A DNA stretch of 64,000 nucleotides. Origin: SAR202 cluster bacterium (lineage in GTDB: Bacteria > Chloroflexota > Dehalococcoidia > Lucifugimonadales > VGZR01). Where the stretch lies: the NCBI GenBank assembly GCA_016872515.1, contig VGZR01000003.1, forward strand, positions 55,250 to 119,249, written 5' to 3'. This document shows, one piece after another, positions 17,605-24,689 of the stretch. Numbering within the stretch: the stretch's first letter is position 1; every line of letters starts with the position of its first letter. Below the pieces are notes generated by a model, which saw only the letters and a list, made by a program, of their open reading frames with translations, ran no database searches and was not told the DNA's origin. Made by a program: the position numbers and the translations under genes.

Positions 17605-18771
17605 CTAAAGTCCGAACAGCTTTTTCGCGTTGTTATGGAAGATGTTCTCCGCTTCCTTCATCGCCTGGTCTTGCGTGAAGATGCCCGCGTCCACCAGCGT
17701 CCCCAGCGCCTTGCCCATCGAGCGCTTGGCATAGAGCGGGTAGTACCAGTGGAACTCCGGCCAGTCGCCCGCGTCCGAGCCGAAGATGAGCTTCGGCAGC
17801 GGCACCCACTGCAGCAGGTGCCCGTACCGCTCAGCCGACATCGCCGGCTCCATGTATGGCACCAGCCCGCAGGACAACTCGACATAGACATTGGGCAACA
17901 CATTTGCCAGCCAGCCCGCCTCCAGCGTGTACGGGAACCCGCCGTGGATGAGCACGACCTTCGCGGGCAACACCTCCTCGTCCTTGAGGATGTCCGTCAG
18001 CAGCGCGGCATTGCACTTCGCGGCCACGATGTCGGTGTCGCCCAGGCCGGTGTGGATGAGGATGGGCACCTTGAGACCGATGCTCTTGATGAGCGCGCGC
18101 CGCATCAGGAAGTCGCGCAGCTTCTTGGCGTGCGGCCCGAACCACCGCACATCGTCGTTGCGGGCGGCGAAGTCCCGCTCCGCCTCCGCCTCGCTCACCT
18201 TCTGGATGTCCAGCCCCGTCCGGTAGGCGATGACCGTCTTGAAGGACACGCATCCGTGGACCTTCACCGCCCTCTCCATGCCTTCGTCGAACTTGGCCAC
18301 GAGCGACGAGAAGAGCTTCTCGGTCTTGAGCAGGTCGCGGACCATCGTCTCCAGCCGGAACGTCTTCTTGTACGCGCCGGGGAACCTCTTGCCGAACTCG
18401 TCCACCTGCTCCATGGTCTTGGTGCCGTTGTCGGCGATGATGGTCTTCAGGCCGACCTCTTGGCACATCGCGCGGACGTAGCCGGTGAAGTCGGTCTTGC
18501 GCCGCGCCTCCCGCGCCTCGATGACCGCCTCGATGTTCTGAGCGCAGTCCAGGAACCGCGCCCACTCCTTGACGAATGCGCGGAACGTCACCGTGTTCTC
18601 CGCCAGGTGGCGCACCGCGGCCTGGTGCTTCGCCGTGTCCACCGAGCCGACGATGATGCCGCCCAGGGCGAACATCTTGTCAGTGTCGTCCCGCGACATG
18701 GGCATGTCCACATACGGGAAGCAGTGGACGTCAATGGTCGGAACTTTCCTCAGATCGAGCTGCGTTGCCAC
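17605..18771 (-). CDS. FluG-like amidohydrolase (amidohydrolase_2 family)
   Basis: 388-residue TIM-barrel protein beginning at GTG 18771, which has AGGAGGTGT upstream. An ATG further 5' (18882) would add unsupported residues. Candidate metal ligands are H in IDVHCFPY, H in ILIHTGLGD, H in VVLIHGGFPYTLEAGWL and D in LIFGSDAGDWPE. The first motif is normally H-x-H but here reads H-C-F, so the second histidine is missing. The C-terminal segment with the GSDA motif followed by repeated acidic/alanine helices resembles the amidohydrolase module that is fused to glutamine synthetase in FluG. It is the upstream gene of the pair with gamma-glutamyltransferase. Activity uncertain because of the altered motif. 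Confidence 0.8.
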   Translation of the reverse strand: MATQLDLRKVPTIDVHCFPYVDMPMSRDDTDKMFALGGIIVGSVDTAKHQAAVRHLAENTVTFRAFVKEWARFLDCAQNIEAVIEAREARRKTDFTGYVRAMCQEVGLKTIIADNGTKTMEQVDEFGKRFPGAYKKTFRLETMVRDLLKTEKLFSSLVAKFDEGMERAVKVHGCVSFKTVIAYRTGLDIQKVSEAEAERDFAARNDDVRWFGPHAKKLRDFLMRRALIKSIGLKVPILIHTGLGDTDIVAAKCNAALLTDILKDEEVLPAKVVLIHGGFPYTLEAGWLANVLPNVYVELSCGLVPYMEPAMSAERYGHLLQWVPLPKLIFGSDAGDWPEFHWYYPLYAKRSMGKALGTLVDAGIFTQDQAMKEAENIFHNNAKKLFGL

Positions 18772-18893
18772 GCACACCTCCTGCCGTTGCCGCGCTGAAA
18801 AATGACCCTGAAAAGGGTACATGCGCCTGTCGCGCCTTTCAAGCGCCATGCTAGGATGGGAACCCGTATGCCATCCCATCACTGCGAGACACC

Positions 18894-19409
18894 ATGCCCG
18901 GCCCCGTAGCCCACACCGCCGTCGCGGCAGCCGTGGGAGGCGCCGTCTGGGCCGCCACGGGCGAGCCGATGGCGATGCCGGTCGCCTTCGGCGCGGGCGT
19001 CCTCATAGACGTTGACCACGTCCTGGACTACTACAACTGGTACTTCCGGCGCGACCGGCGCTACACCTTCCTCGTCTTCCACGCCTGGGAGTACGCCGCC
19101 GCCGGCCTCGCGCTCGCGGCGGGGGTCTGGCAGCACCCACTGGCCTTCGCCGCCGTACTCGGCTACATCGGCCACCTCACCTTGGACAACATCGCCAATC
19201 CCGTCAACCGGGCCATGTACTCGCTTGCCTATCGCGCCTGGCGCCGCTTCGACCGCAAGGTACTCATCTTCGAGGAGCGCACACTGCAGCAGACCCTTCG
19301 CCGCTACATCCCTCTATGGGAACGCATCGAGCCGCTGGCGATGCGATTGCCCGCCTACTGCCGTGCTGTCAAAGCCATCGAGGCAGAGAACGAGGCGCAG
19401 AGTCGTTGA
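18894..19409 (+). CDS. YdjM/DUF457-like membrane-bound metal-dependent hydrolase family protein
   Basis: 171 residues. It starts PGPVAHTAVAAAVGGAVWA, then GVLIDVDHVLDYYNW with the D-x-D-H type motif, FLVFHAWEYAAAG, and GYIGHLTLDNIANP. His/Asp placement in membrane-embedded helices matches the YdjM/LexA-regulated membrane hydrolase-like family (PF04307), whose physiological role is not firmly known. The C-terminal 60 residues are basic and cytoplasmic-looking (RAWRRFDRK, RRYIPLWERI). The ATG at 18894 is divergent from the amidohydrolase gene, with about 120 bases between the starts. Two VOC genes follow on the same strand. Confidence 0.7.
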   Translation: MPGPVAHTAVAAAVGGAVWAATGEPMAMPVAFGAGVLIDVDHVLDYYNWYFRRDRRYTFLVFHAWEYAAAGLALAAGVWQHPLAFAAVLGYIGHLTLDNIANPVNRAMYSLAYRAWRRFDRKVLIFEERTLQQTLRRYIPLWERIEPLAMRLPAYCRAVKAIEAENEAQSR

Positions 19410-19482
19410 CATCCGGCCTGCCAGGGCTACAATTGCAGCGCTCTTTGGAATCGTAACGGAATCTACCCGTAGGGAGGGGAAC

Positions 19483-19980
19483 ATGGGTGTCTCCGCATAC
19501 CACACAGGGTTCGTCGTCCAAGACCTCGACAGGTCTATCAAGTTCTACACCGAGGGCCTGGGACTGGAGTGCGAAGAGGTCCTCGATCTGGCTGGCCCTG
19601 GGCTGTCGTCGGTCGTCGGGTACGACAACGCCAGGATCCGCGCGGCGATGCTCGTGGCTGACGACGGCCAGATCCTCGAGTTGCTCCAGTACACCAACCC
19701 GGTGGTGCAGGTGCGGGACGCCAAGCAACAGCACCAGCGCAACCTCACCGGTGCGGCCCACATCGGCTTCTTCGTTGACGATGCCGAAGCCGCCTTCCAG
19801 CGCTGCCTGAAACTCGGCGCCAAGAAGCTCAACCCCGTCGTCGAGGTGCTGCCCGGCCTCAAAGCCTGCTACATCCAGGACCCCGACGGGAACTGGTTCG
19901 AGATCGTGCAGGACGACCTCCACAACAGGACGCCCTTCAGGATCCGGCAGAACCGCATCCGCATCCCAAAGAAGAAGTAG
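19483..19980 (+). CDS. VOC family (glyoxalase/bleomycin resistance/dioxygenase) protein 1
   Basis: 165-residue single-chain VOC protein with two beta-alpha-beta-beta-beta modules. Candidate metal ligands at the usual places are H in AYHTGFVV, E in ILELLQY, H in AAHIGFFV and E in NWFEIVQ. The start at ATG 19483 has AGGGAGGGG upstream; a longer open frame 5' is not supported. It is clearly a tandem duplicate of the gene at 20217, about two thirds identical by eye with matching C-termini (DDLHNxTPF). Family activities include isomerases, epimerases, lyases and dioxygenases; none can be assigned. The pair reads toward the SDR gene at 20939. Confidence 0.85.
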   Translation: MGVSAYHTGFVVQDLDRSIKFYTEGLGLECEEVLDLAGPGLSSVVGYDNARIRAAMLVADDGQILELLQYTNPVVQVRDAKQQHQRNLTGAAHIGFFVDDAEAAFQRCLKLGAKKLNPVVEVLPGLKACYIQDPDGNWFEIVQDDLHNRTPFRIRQNRIRIPKKK

Positions 19981-20040
19981 CGGAGCAGTCGTAATACACC
20001 TGTTGGTTCCTAGAGGCGTCTTGAATAACCACTCACTCTT

Positions 20041-20165
20041 TGTCCGTGCCAAGCACGGACAAAGGCTCCTCCCGCAAGGGCAGAGGAGGCCCATAACCCC
20101 CTCTCCCTCGACGTGAGAGGCCTACGGCCACGGCTGCCGTGGCCGTAGGGTGAGGGTGAGGCTGA
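20041..20165 (+). repeat. R2 hairpin repeat, copy a (between the VOC genes)
   Basis: Contains hairpin TGTCCGTGC-CAA-GCACGGACA, then GGCTCCTCCC and CCCTCTCCCTCGACGTGAGAGG. A perfect 13-base stem CCTACGGCCACGG-CTG-CCGTGGCCGTAGG ends in GGTGAGGGTGAGG. The plan of CTCTCCC, inner inverted repeat and GGGTGAGGG matches R2 copies at 21753, 30435 and 49051, but the inner stem sequence differs in each. Confidence 0.75.
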
Positions 20166-20216
20166 CCGGGCTGAGTACGGGTGACATTGACTAGTAGCGG
20201 CTGTATGGAGGCGTAG

Positions 20217-20717
20217 ATGGGCGTTACGGCGTATCACACGGGCTTCGTTGTGACCGACCTGGACAGGTCCATCAAGTTCTACACCGAGGGTCTGGGCCTG
20301 GAGTGTGAGCAGGTGGTGGACGACGCGCAGGGGCCCGGCCTGTCGCAGGTGGTGGGCTACGAGAACGTCCGCATCCGCGCGGCGTTCCTGGTGGCCGACG
20401 ACGGGCAGATGCTGGAGTTGTTGCAGTACGTGAACCCCAAGGTCACGCCGCGCGAGCACGCGCACCAGTACCCGCGCCACCTCGCCGGTGCGGCGCACCT
20501 CGGTTTCTTCGTGGAGGATGTCCATGGGACATTCGAGCGCCTGAAGAAGCTAGGCGCCAAGCCGCTGAACCCGCCCGCCACGGTGCGCCCCGGCGTGACC
20601 GGCAGCTACGTGCAGGACCCCGACGGCAACTGGTTCGAGATCGTGCAGGACGACCTCCACAACAAGACGCCGTTCAAGGTCCGCCAGAACCGCACCCGCG
20701 TGCTCCCGAAGAAGTAG
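20217..20717 (+). CDS. VOC family protein 2 (tandem paralogue)
   Basis: 166 residues with the same fold and ligand positions as the preceding VOC protein: H in AYHTGFVV, E in MLELLQY, H in AAHLGFFV, E in NWFEIVQ. Starts ATG 20217, with GGAGG about 10 bases upstream. The central loop (REHAHQYPRH) and the region NPPATVRPG differ most from paralogue 1, so the two may accept different substrates or form a heterodimer. An R2 hairpin repeat separates the two genes and a terminator-like hairpin follows this one. Function not assignable beyond the superfamily. Confidence 0.85.
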   Translation: MGVTAYHTGFVVTDLDRSIKFYTEGLGLECEQVVDDAQGPGLSQVVGYENVRIRAAFLVADDGQMLELLQYVNPKVTPREHAHQYPRHLAGAAHLGFFVEDVHGTFERLKKLGAKPLNPPATVRPGVTGSYVQDPDGNWFEIVQDDLHNKTPFKVRQNRTRVLPKK

Positions 20718-20746
20718 GCCTTTGCGCAGAAGGCCTCGCCTTTTTG
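20714..20746 (+). terminator. Putative rho-independent terminator after VOC gene 2
   Basis: Stem AGGCCTT-TGCGCAG-AAGGCCT followed by CGCCTTTTT, immediately after the stop codon at 20717. Hairpin plus T-run is convincing. A second, weaker pairing of the downstream GGC is possible. Confidence 0.65.
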
Positions 20747-20765
20747 CAGATAGCAAAGCCATCTC

Positions 20766-20876
20766 TCACCCTCCTCCCCCTCGAGGGGGAGGAGGATTGA
20801 GGTGGGGGTGAAGCCTCTTCCCGCCATCCAGTTCACCCCCCATCCTGCACCTTCCCCCTCAAGGAGGAAGGGAGTC
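20766..20876 (+). repeat. R1 palindromic element, copy b (intergenic)
   Basis: Left perfect palindrome CCTCCTCCCCCTCGAGGGGGAGGAGG, then ATTGAGGTGGGGGTGAAG, a variable spacer, TTCACCCCCCATCCTGCACC, and the right hairpin TTCCCCCTCAAGGAGGAAGGGAGT. It occupies the gap between the VOC pair and the second SDR gene. Orientation is the same as copies a, c and d on the plus strand. Confidence 0.85.
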
Positions 20877-20938
20877 TTACGAGGCCCCTTGGAGGCGACA
20901 ATGCAAGCCCGATCCGCATCAAACGTCCTGAGAGAGAT

Positions 20939-21733
20939 ATGCCCGGTCGCCTAGTGGGCAAGGTCGCCCTCATCGCAGGCGCCGCCGAGGGCATCCAGGG
21001 CCGGCCGATGGGCATCGGCGGCGCCACCGCCTGGCTCTTCACCCGCGAGGGCGCCAGCGTCGTCGTCGCCGACACCAACGAGGCCAGGGGCCGCCAGACC
21101 GCCCAGCAGCTCGCCGGGTCCGGCGCAGAGGCCATCTTTGCCCGCCTCGACGTGACCAATGAGGCCGACTGGCGCGCCGCCGTCCAGGCCGCCCTCGACC
21201 GCTTCGGGCGGCTCGATGTCCTGGTGGTCGCCGTCGGCCTCTACATCATCGGCCGCGTCGAAGACACCCCCGTGGCCGACTGGGACCGCCAGATGGCCGT
21301 CCACGCCAACGGGGCCTTTCTCGGCGCCAAGCACGCCATCCCCGCCATGCGCAAGTCAGGCGGCGGCAGCATCGTCGTCATCTCCTCGACGGCAGGACTG
21401 GTGGGCAGTGGGTTCAGCGCAGCCTACGCCGCCGCCAAGGGCGCCAGCCGCATCTTCACCAAGGCCGCCGCCATCCAGTACGCCCGCGAGAACATCCGCG
21501 TGAACTCCGTCCACCCCGGCTACTGCGAGACGCCGCTGGCCCTGCAGACGGTCAGAGAAGTGAGGGAAGCGGGCATCGGCGGCGGCACCGGAGACCCCCG
21601 CGAGGGCATCCCCTTGGCGCGCGCCGGCAGGGCTGAGGACGTCGCCAGCGCTGTCCTGTTCCTGGCCTCGGGCGAGTCGTCCTATGTCACGGGCGCCGAG
21701 CTCGTCGTGGACGGCGGCGCCACGGCCCAGTAA
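20939..21733 (+). CDS. SDR-family oxidoreductase 2
   Basis: 264-residue short-chain dehydrogenase. The cofactor loop is GAAEGIQGRPMGIGGATA, a lengthened form of TGxxxGxG with a six-residue insertion found in some SDR subfamilies. The usual NNAG motif reads VVAVG. Catalytic residues are present: Ser in VVISST and YxxxK in AAYAAAKGA. The C-terminal GAELVVDGGATAQ is typical. The ATG at 20939 has only a weak GAGAGAG ribosome site. Unlike the SDR at 8638, this copy keeps the catalytic lysine. Substrate unknown; neighbouring catabolic genes suggest oxidation of an alcohol or keto intermediate. Confidence 0.85.
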   Translation: MPGRLVGKVALIAGAAEGIQGRPMGIGGATAWLFTREGASVVVADTNEARGRQTAQQLAGSGAEAIFARLDVTNEADWRAAVQAALDRFGRLDVLVVAVGLYIIGRVEDTPVADWDRQMAVHANGAFLGAKHAIPAMRKSGGGSIVVISSTAGLVGSGFSAAYAAAKGASRIFTKAAAIQYARENIRVNSVHPGYCETPLALQTVREVREAGIGGGTGDPREGIPLARAGRAEDVASAVLFLASGESSYVTGAELVVDGGATAQ

Positions 21734-21752
21734 GGGCCTTTGCTCAAGGACG

Positions 21753-21815
21753 TACCCCTCACCCTATGGCCACACCCGCCTCGGCCATAGGCCTCTCCCT
21801 CACGGGGAGAGTTAG
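21753..21815 (+). repeat. R2 hairpin repeat, copy b
   Basis: CCCCTCACCCTATGGCC, spacer, GGCCATAGG-CCTCTCCCTCACGGGGAGAG. The inner stem CCTATGGCC / GGCCATAGG is perfect and the second hairpin CTCTCCC / GGGAGAG follows. It lies between the second SDR gene and the convergent kelch pseudogene. Confidence 0.75.
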
Positions 21816-21842
21816 CCCCCACAACCTCCCCTCGACGGACTC

Positions 21843-22573
21843 CTACAGCGCGTACACTTCCCCTTCGCCGAGGATGCCCGTGCTGTCCACGCCGGCTGCG
21901 ATGAGGACCCGCCCATCCGTCAGCAGCGTGGCGCTGTGGCGGTACCGTGGCGCGCCCATCGCCGGGCCGTCGCTCCACACACTGGTCGCGGGGTCGTACA
22001 GTTCGACCACCGCGTGGAACGCGATGCCGCTGATGATAAGCACGCGCCCGTCTTGCAGCGCCACGGCCGCCATCTGCTCCCGCGCCTAGGTCATGTCCTT
22101 GGTGGGCGAGCAGGTCCCGGAAGCCGGATCCCATATCTCTGCCGAGTCCAGCGCCACCCGCTGTTCGCCCGAGCCTGCCAGGATGAGCACGCGTCCGTCG
22201 CCGAGCAGCGCGATGCCCATGGAGACGCGCGGCACGTTCACCTGGCCGGAGATGGTCCACTTTCCAGACGCCGGGTCGTAGGTCTCGGAGGTCGGGGTCC
22301 AGTATCCCGACTGGAGCAGGCCCGACACGCCCCGGCCCCTGCCGGAGACTGTGAGGATCCTCCCGTCGGGGAGCAGCACCGCGCCGTGCCGCTCGCGCCG
22401 GTCGGCCATCTGGCCGGCCCCAGAGAACTTCCCAGCACTCTTCGCGCCTTCCACTGTGGGCGCGGCCGCCTCACCCGATTCTTGGGTCGCGGCTGGGGCT
22501 GCGGCATCGCCGGAGCATGCCGCCACCAAAAGCACGAACAAGACGTAGCGGTGATGAAAAGTCTGTTCGCCAT
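21843..22573 (-). pseudogene. Kelch-repeat lipoprotein gene with an in-frame TAG and a signal-peptide frameshift
   Basis: The frame carries repeats of the type DGRVLIxxG...YDPA(S/T)xxW typical of bacterial kelch/galactose-oxidase-like proteins. A TAG at 22086-22088 stops it. The same frame resumes at once with AREQMAAVALQDGRVLIISG and two further repeats, and ends at 21843. CAG to TAG is the simplest explanation. At the 5' end the mature lipoprotein frame starts VLFVLLVAACSGD (lipobox LVAAC). The only good ATG with charged residues, at 22573 (MANRLFITA), is in another frame, so a one-base loss there is likely. With two lesions this is a decaying gene. It follows the deacetylase stop by 5 bases. 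Confidence 0.8.
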
Positions 22574-22578
22574 CTCGG

Positions 22579-23391
22579 TCACTTCTTCGCCCACATCTCG
22601 GCCACCGCGTCCGTCCGCATGAACTCCACGCCCGGGAAGCCGCGCATGTAGCCGATGAGCCGCTCCAGCATCCGCACGCGGCCAGGCCGCCCGATGATGA
22701 ACGGGTGGCAGGTCAGCATGAACGAACGGCCGTAGTGGTACATCCCCTCGAAGATGTTCGACCACGCCTGGTACACGTACTCCGCGCTGGCGATGGTGCG
22801 GACCGAGCCTAACGCGGGCGAGAAGTCGAAATAAGGGTAGTCGTCCAGTTCCCAGTGGACGGGCACCTCGACCAGCTTCTTGCCGCCGCCCGCGTCCACC
22901 ATATACGGGATGTCGTTTCCCATCAGGCTCGTGTCGTACAGGAAGCCGCGCGAGGCCAAGAGGCCCAGCGAGTGCTCGCTCAGCTCCCAGGCGGGCGACC
23001 GGTAGCCCTTCGGCTTCTGGCCCGTGAGCCGGTTAATGACCTCGACGCCCTTGTCCAGGACCTCCTCTTCCTTCTCTTTGGTCAGCGTCGCGGGCGGCTC
23101 GTGCATGTAGCCGTGGTGGCCGACCTCATGGCCGCGCTTCACGATTCCCTTCACCAGGTCCTCGTGGGTCTCGGCGACGTAGCCCGGGATGTAGAAGCTG
23201 CCCTTGATGGCGTAGTCGTCGAGCAGGTCGAGGATGCGAAAGGCACCGACGCTCGGCCCGTACTCCCGCATGGACATGAGGCTGGGGAACTTCGCTACCT
23301 TCGGGTCGCGGTTGATCGCGCCCGACACCCCGTCCACGTCGAAGGTCAGCATCACCACGCACCGCGTATCACCGGGCCAGATGCCGCTCAT
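22579..23391 (-). CDS. Polysaccharide deacetylase-family protein (PgdA/PuuE-like)
   Basis: 270-residue NodB-fold hydrolase. The metal-binding aspartate is in MLTFDVDGVSG and the H-x3-H motif in HEVGHHGYMHE. Further family motifs are GYRSPAWELSEHS and MLTCHPFIIGRPGR. No signal peptide is visible, so the protein is probably cytoplasmic. The overall layout resembles the Helicobacter PgdA/allantoinase PuuE branch more than secreted chitin deacetylases. That branch acts on N-acetyl or cyclic amide bonds of varied small molecules. ATG 23391 is chosen because AAGGAG lies 7 bases before it; upstream in-frame ATGs lack support. The 5' leader contains two hairpins (23414-23433 and 23469-23511). Confidence 0.85.
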   Translation of the reverse strand: MSGIWPGDTRCVVMLTFDVDGVSGAINRDPKVAKFPSLMSMREYGPSVGAFRILDLLDDYAIKGSFYIPGYVAETHEDLVKGIVKRGHEVGHHGYMHEPPATLTKEKEEEVLDKGVEVINRLTGQKPKGYRSPAWELSEHSLGLLASRGFLYDTSLMGNDIPYMVDAGGGKKLVEVPVHWELDDYPYFDFSPALGSVRTIASAEYVYQAWSNIFEGMYHYGRSFMLTCHPFIIGRPGRVRMLERLIGYMRGFPGVEFMRTDAVAEMWAKK

Positions 23392-23413
23392 AACCATCTC
23401 CTTCTGCGGAGAA

Positions 23414-23433
23414 CCTCTTTCGCAAGAAAGAGG
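23414..23433 (-). other. Leader hairpin upstream of the deacetylase gene
   Basis: Perfect eight-base stem CCTCTTTC / GAAAGAGG around a four-base loop, 23 bases upstream of the deacetylase start. It could influence mRNA stability or simply be part of a repeat. No T-run follows on either strand. Confidence 0.45.
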
Positions 23434-23468
23434 CCTCTCCACACCTCTCCAGAAAGACCTGGCACTAT

Positions 23469-23511
23469 CCCGATGGGCTGGGTAAACCCGAAGCCTACCC
23501 AGCCCTTCGGG
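23469..23511. repeat. Large inverted repeat between the deacetylase and phosphotriesterase-family genes
   Basis: Arms CCCGATGGGCTGGGTA and TACCCAGCCCTTCGGG pair over 16 bases with one mismatch, around an 11-base loop. It lies downstream of paralogue 2 of the phosphotriesterase family and upstream of the deacetylase on the minus strand. No T-tract is seen, so a rho-independent terminator is not supported. Confidence 0.6.
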
Positions 23512-23604
23512 ATGCTGTCAAGTTTTCTTGAAGGGGCATGGGGGATCTTCTTCTACGAGAAGGAAGTTCCCCCACAGCGGGGGGTGGCTGTGGGCGGTGT
23601 CTGG

Positions 23605-24663
23605 TCACCTGAACGCAAAGGCGCGTTTGGGGTTCTCGATGAGGATGGCGTCTATCTGCTTCTGCGTGAAGCCGCGCTTGCGCATCCTCGGCACGATATT
23701 CTCCAGGATGTGCGCGAACCCCTTGCCGCCGCGCGCACGGTACTGCCACGGCATGCACACGTCGTGCCCGACGATGAGCTGGCCAAGGTGTCCATTGCCC
23801 GCCAGGAACTCGATGCGCTGTATCCGCTGCACGTCGCTCTCCATGATGTCGGTGACGTCCAGGTACTCGATGGACGTATCTTCCATGGCGAACAGGTCGT
23901 CCTGGATGAAGCAGCCCGTCTGGGCCAGGTCTTTCAAGACCCTATTGTCCTTCATGATGGAGCTGATGTGCCCAATGACGACGTTCTTAGGGTCGCCGCC
24001 CGCCTTGACGATGACGTTGATGATTTCAGCGGGCGAGCGGTCGCTGAGGCCGGGGTGGACGGTGATGGGGCAGCCGGTGGCCTTGGACGCCTGCACCGAC
24101 CCGCGGATGATGCGTTTGGTGGTGTCGCTGAGCGGGTAGAAGCAGCCGATCTCGCCGATGACGCCGGTCTTGATGCCGGTGTCGCCGACGCCGACCGTGA
24201 CGTCGCGGATGATCTCCTGGGCGAACTGGTCTTCAGTCTTCTTGTCCGTGCCAGGTGGATAGGACACCGGCACGTAGTAGCTTCCGCCCATGACGACGTT
24301 CAGGCCGGTCGCCCGCGAGATGCGCGCCAGGGCCAGCGGGTCGCGCGCGATGCCGATGCTGGTCGTGTCCACGAGGCTCTGGCCGCCCGCGTGCTTGTAG
24401 CGCAGCACCTCGCGGATGGCGTCGCCGGTGTCGAGCAGGTGGAAGATGTCCATGTTGTACGCGCCGATGACGCCGTGCTTGCCCAGCAGGTCCATGGTGA
24501 GCGGTTTGTCAACGTAGTACCGCTTGCTGGCCTCCTCGGGCACGACCAGGTATTTGGAGCGGTCAATCAGCAGGTGCTCGTGGCCCAGCGTGATGCCGAG
24601 GGCGGCCGCGTCTATCGGGCCGAGGACGGTCTGAACTTTGCCGGTGAGGGTGGATATAGGCAT
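23605..24663 (-). CDS. Phosphotriesterase-family metal hydrolase, paralogue 2
   Basis: 352 residues. Ligands are the H-x-H in LGHEHLLID, bridging Glu in VIGEIGCFYPL, His in ITVHPG, His in VIGHISS, and Asp in VGHDVC. It belongs to the same glutamate-bridged subgroup as paralogues 1 and 3. The ATG at 24663 has AAAGGAC upstream. The C-terminal segment GGKGFAHILENIVPRMRKRG is almost identical to that of paralogue 3 (25654), although the two genes are separated by a broken TPR gene. Probable lactonase or esterase activity is inferred from the family, not shown. Membership of several paralogues in one genome fits a lineage with expanded xenobiotic or humic-type catabolism. Confidence 0.87.
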   Translation of the reverse strand: MPISTLTGKVQTVLGPIDAAALGITLGHEHLLIDRSKYLVVPEEASKRYYVDKPLTMDLLGKHGVIGAYNMDIFHLLDTGDAIREVLRYKHAGGQSLVDTTSIGIARDPLALARISRATGLNVVMGGSYYVPVSYPPGTDKKTEDQFAQEIIRDVTVGVGDTGIKTGVIGEIGCFYPLSDTTKRIIRGSVQASKATGCPITVHPGLSDRSPAEIINVIVKAGGDPKNVVIGHISSIMKDNRVLKDLAQTGCFIQDDLFAMEDTSIEYLDVTDIMESDVQRIQRIEFLAGNGHLGQLIVGHDVCMPWQYRARGGKGFAHILENIVPRMRKRGFTQKQIDAILIENPKRAFAFR

Positions 24664-24689
24664 TTTTGTGTCCTTTACTCGCCTGGATA

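Noticed and set aside
15943..18798. 951-codon plus-strand open frame across the gamma-glutamyltransferase and amidohydrolase genes
   Set aside because: Low-complexity Arg/His/Val product spanning two genuine minus-strand genes with ribosome sites and catalytic motifs.
8342..22088. Stop codon reassignment or recoding as an explanation for interrupted genes
   Set aside because: All three stop codons are involved and each is used as a normal terminator elsewhere in the window, so a single reassignment cannot explain them.
23469..23511. Rho-independent terminator of the phosphotriesterase-family paralogue 2
   Set aside because: Stem is strong but no T-run follows on the minus strand.
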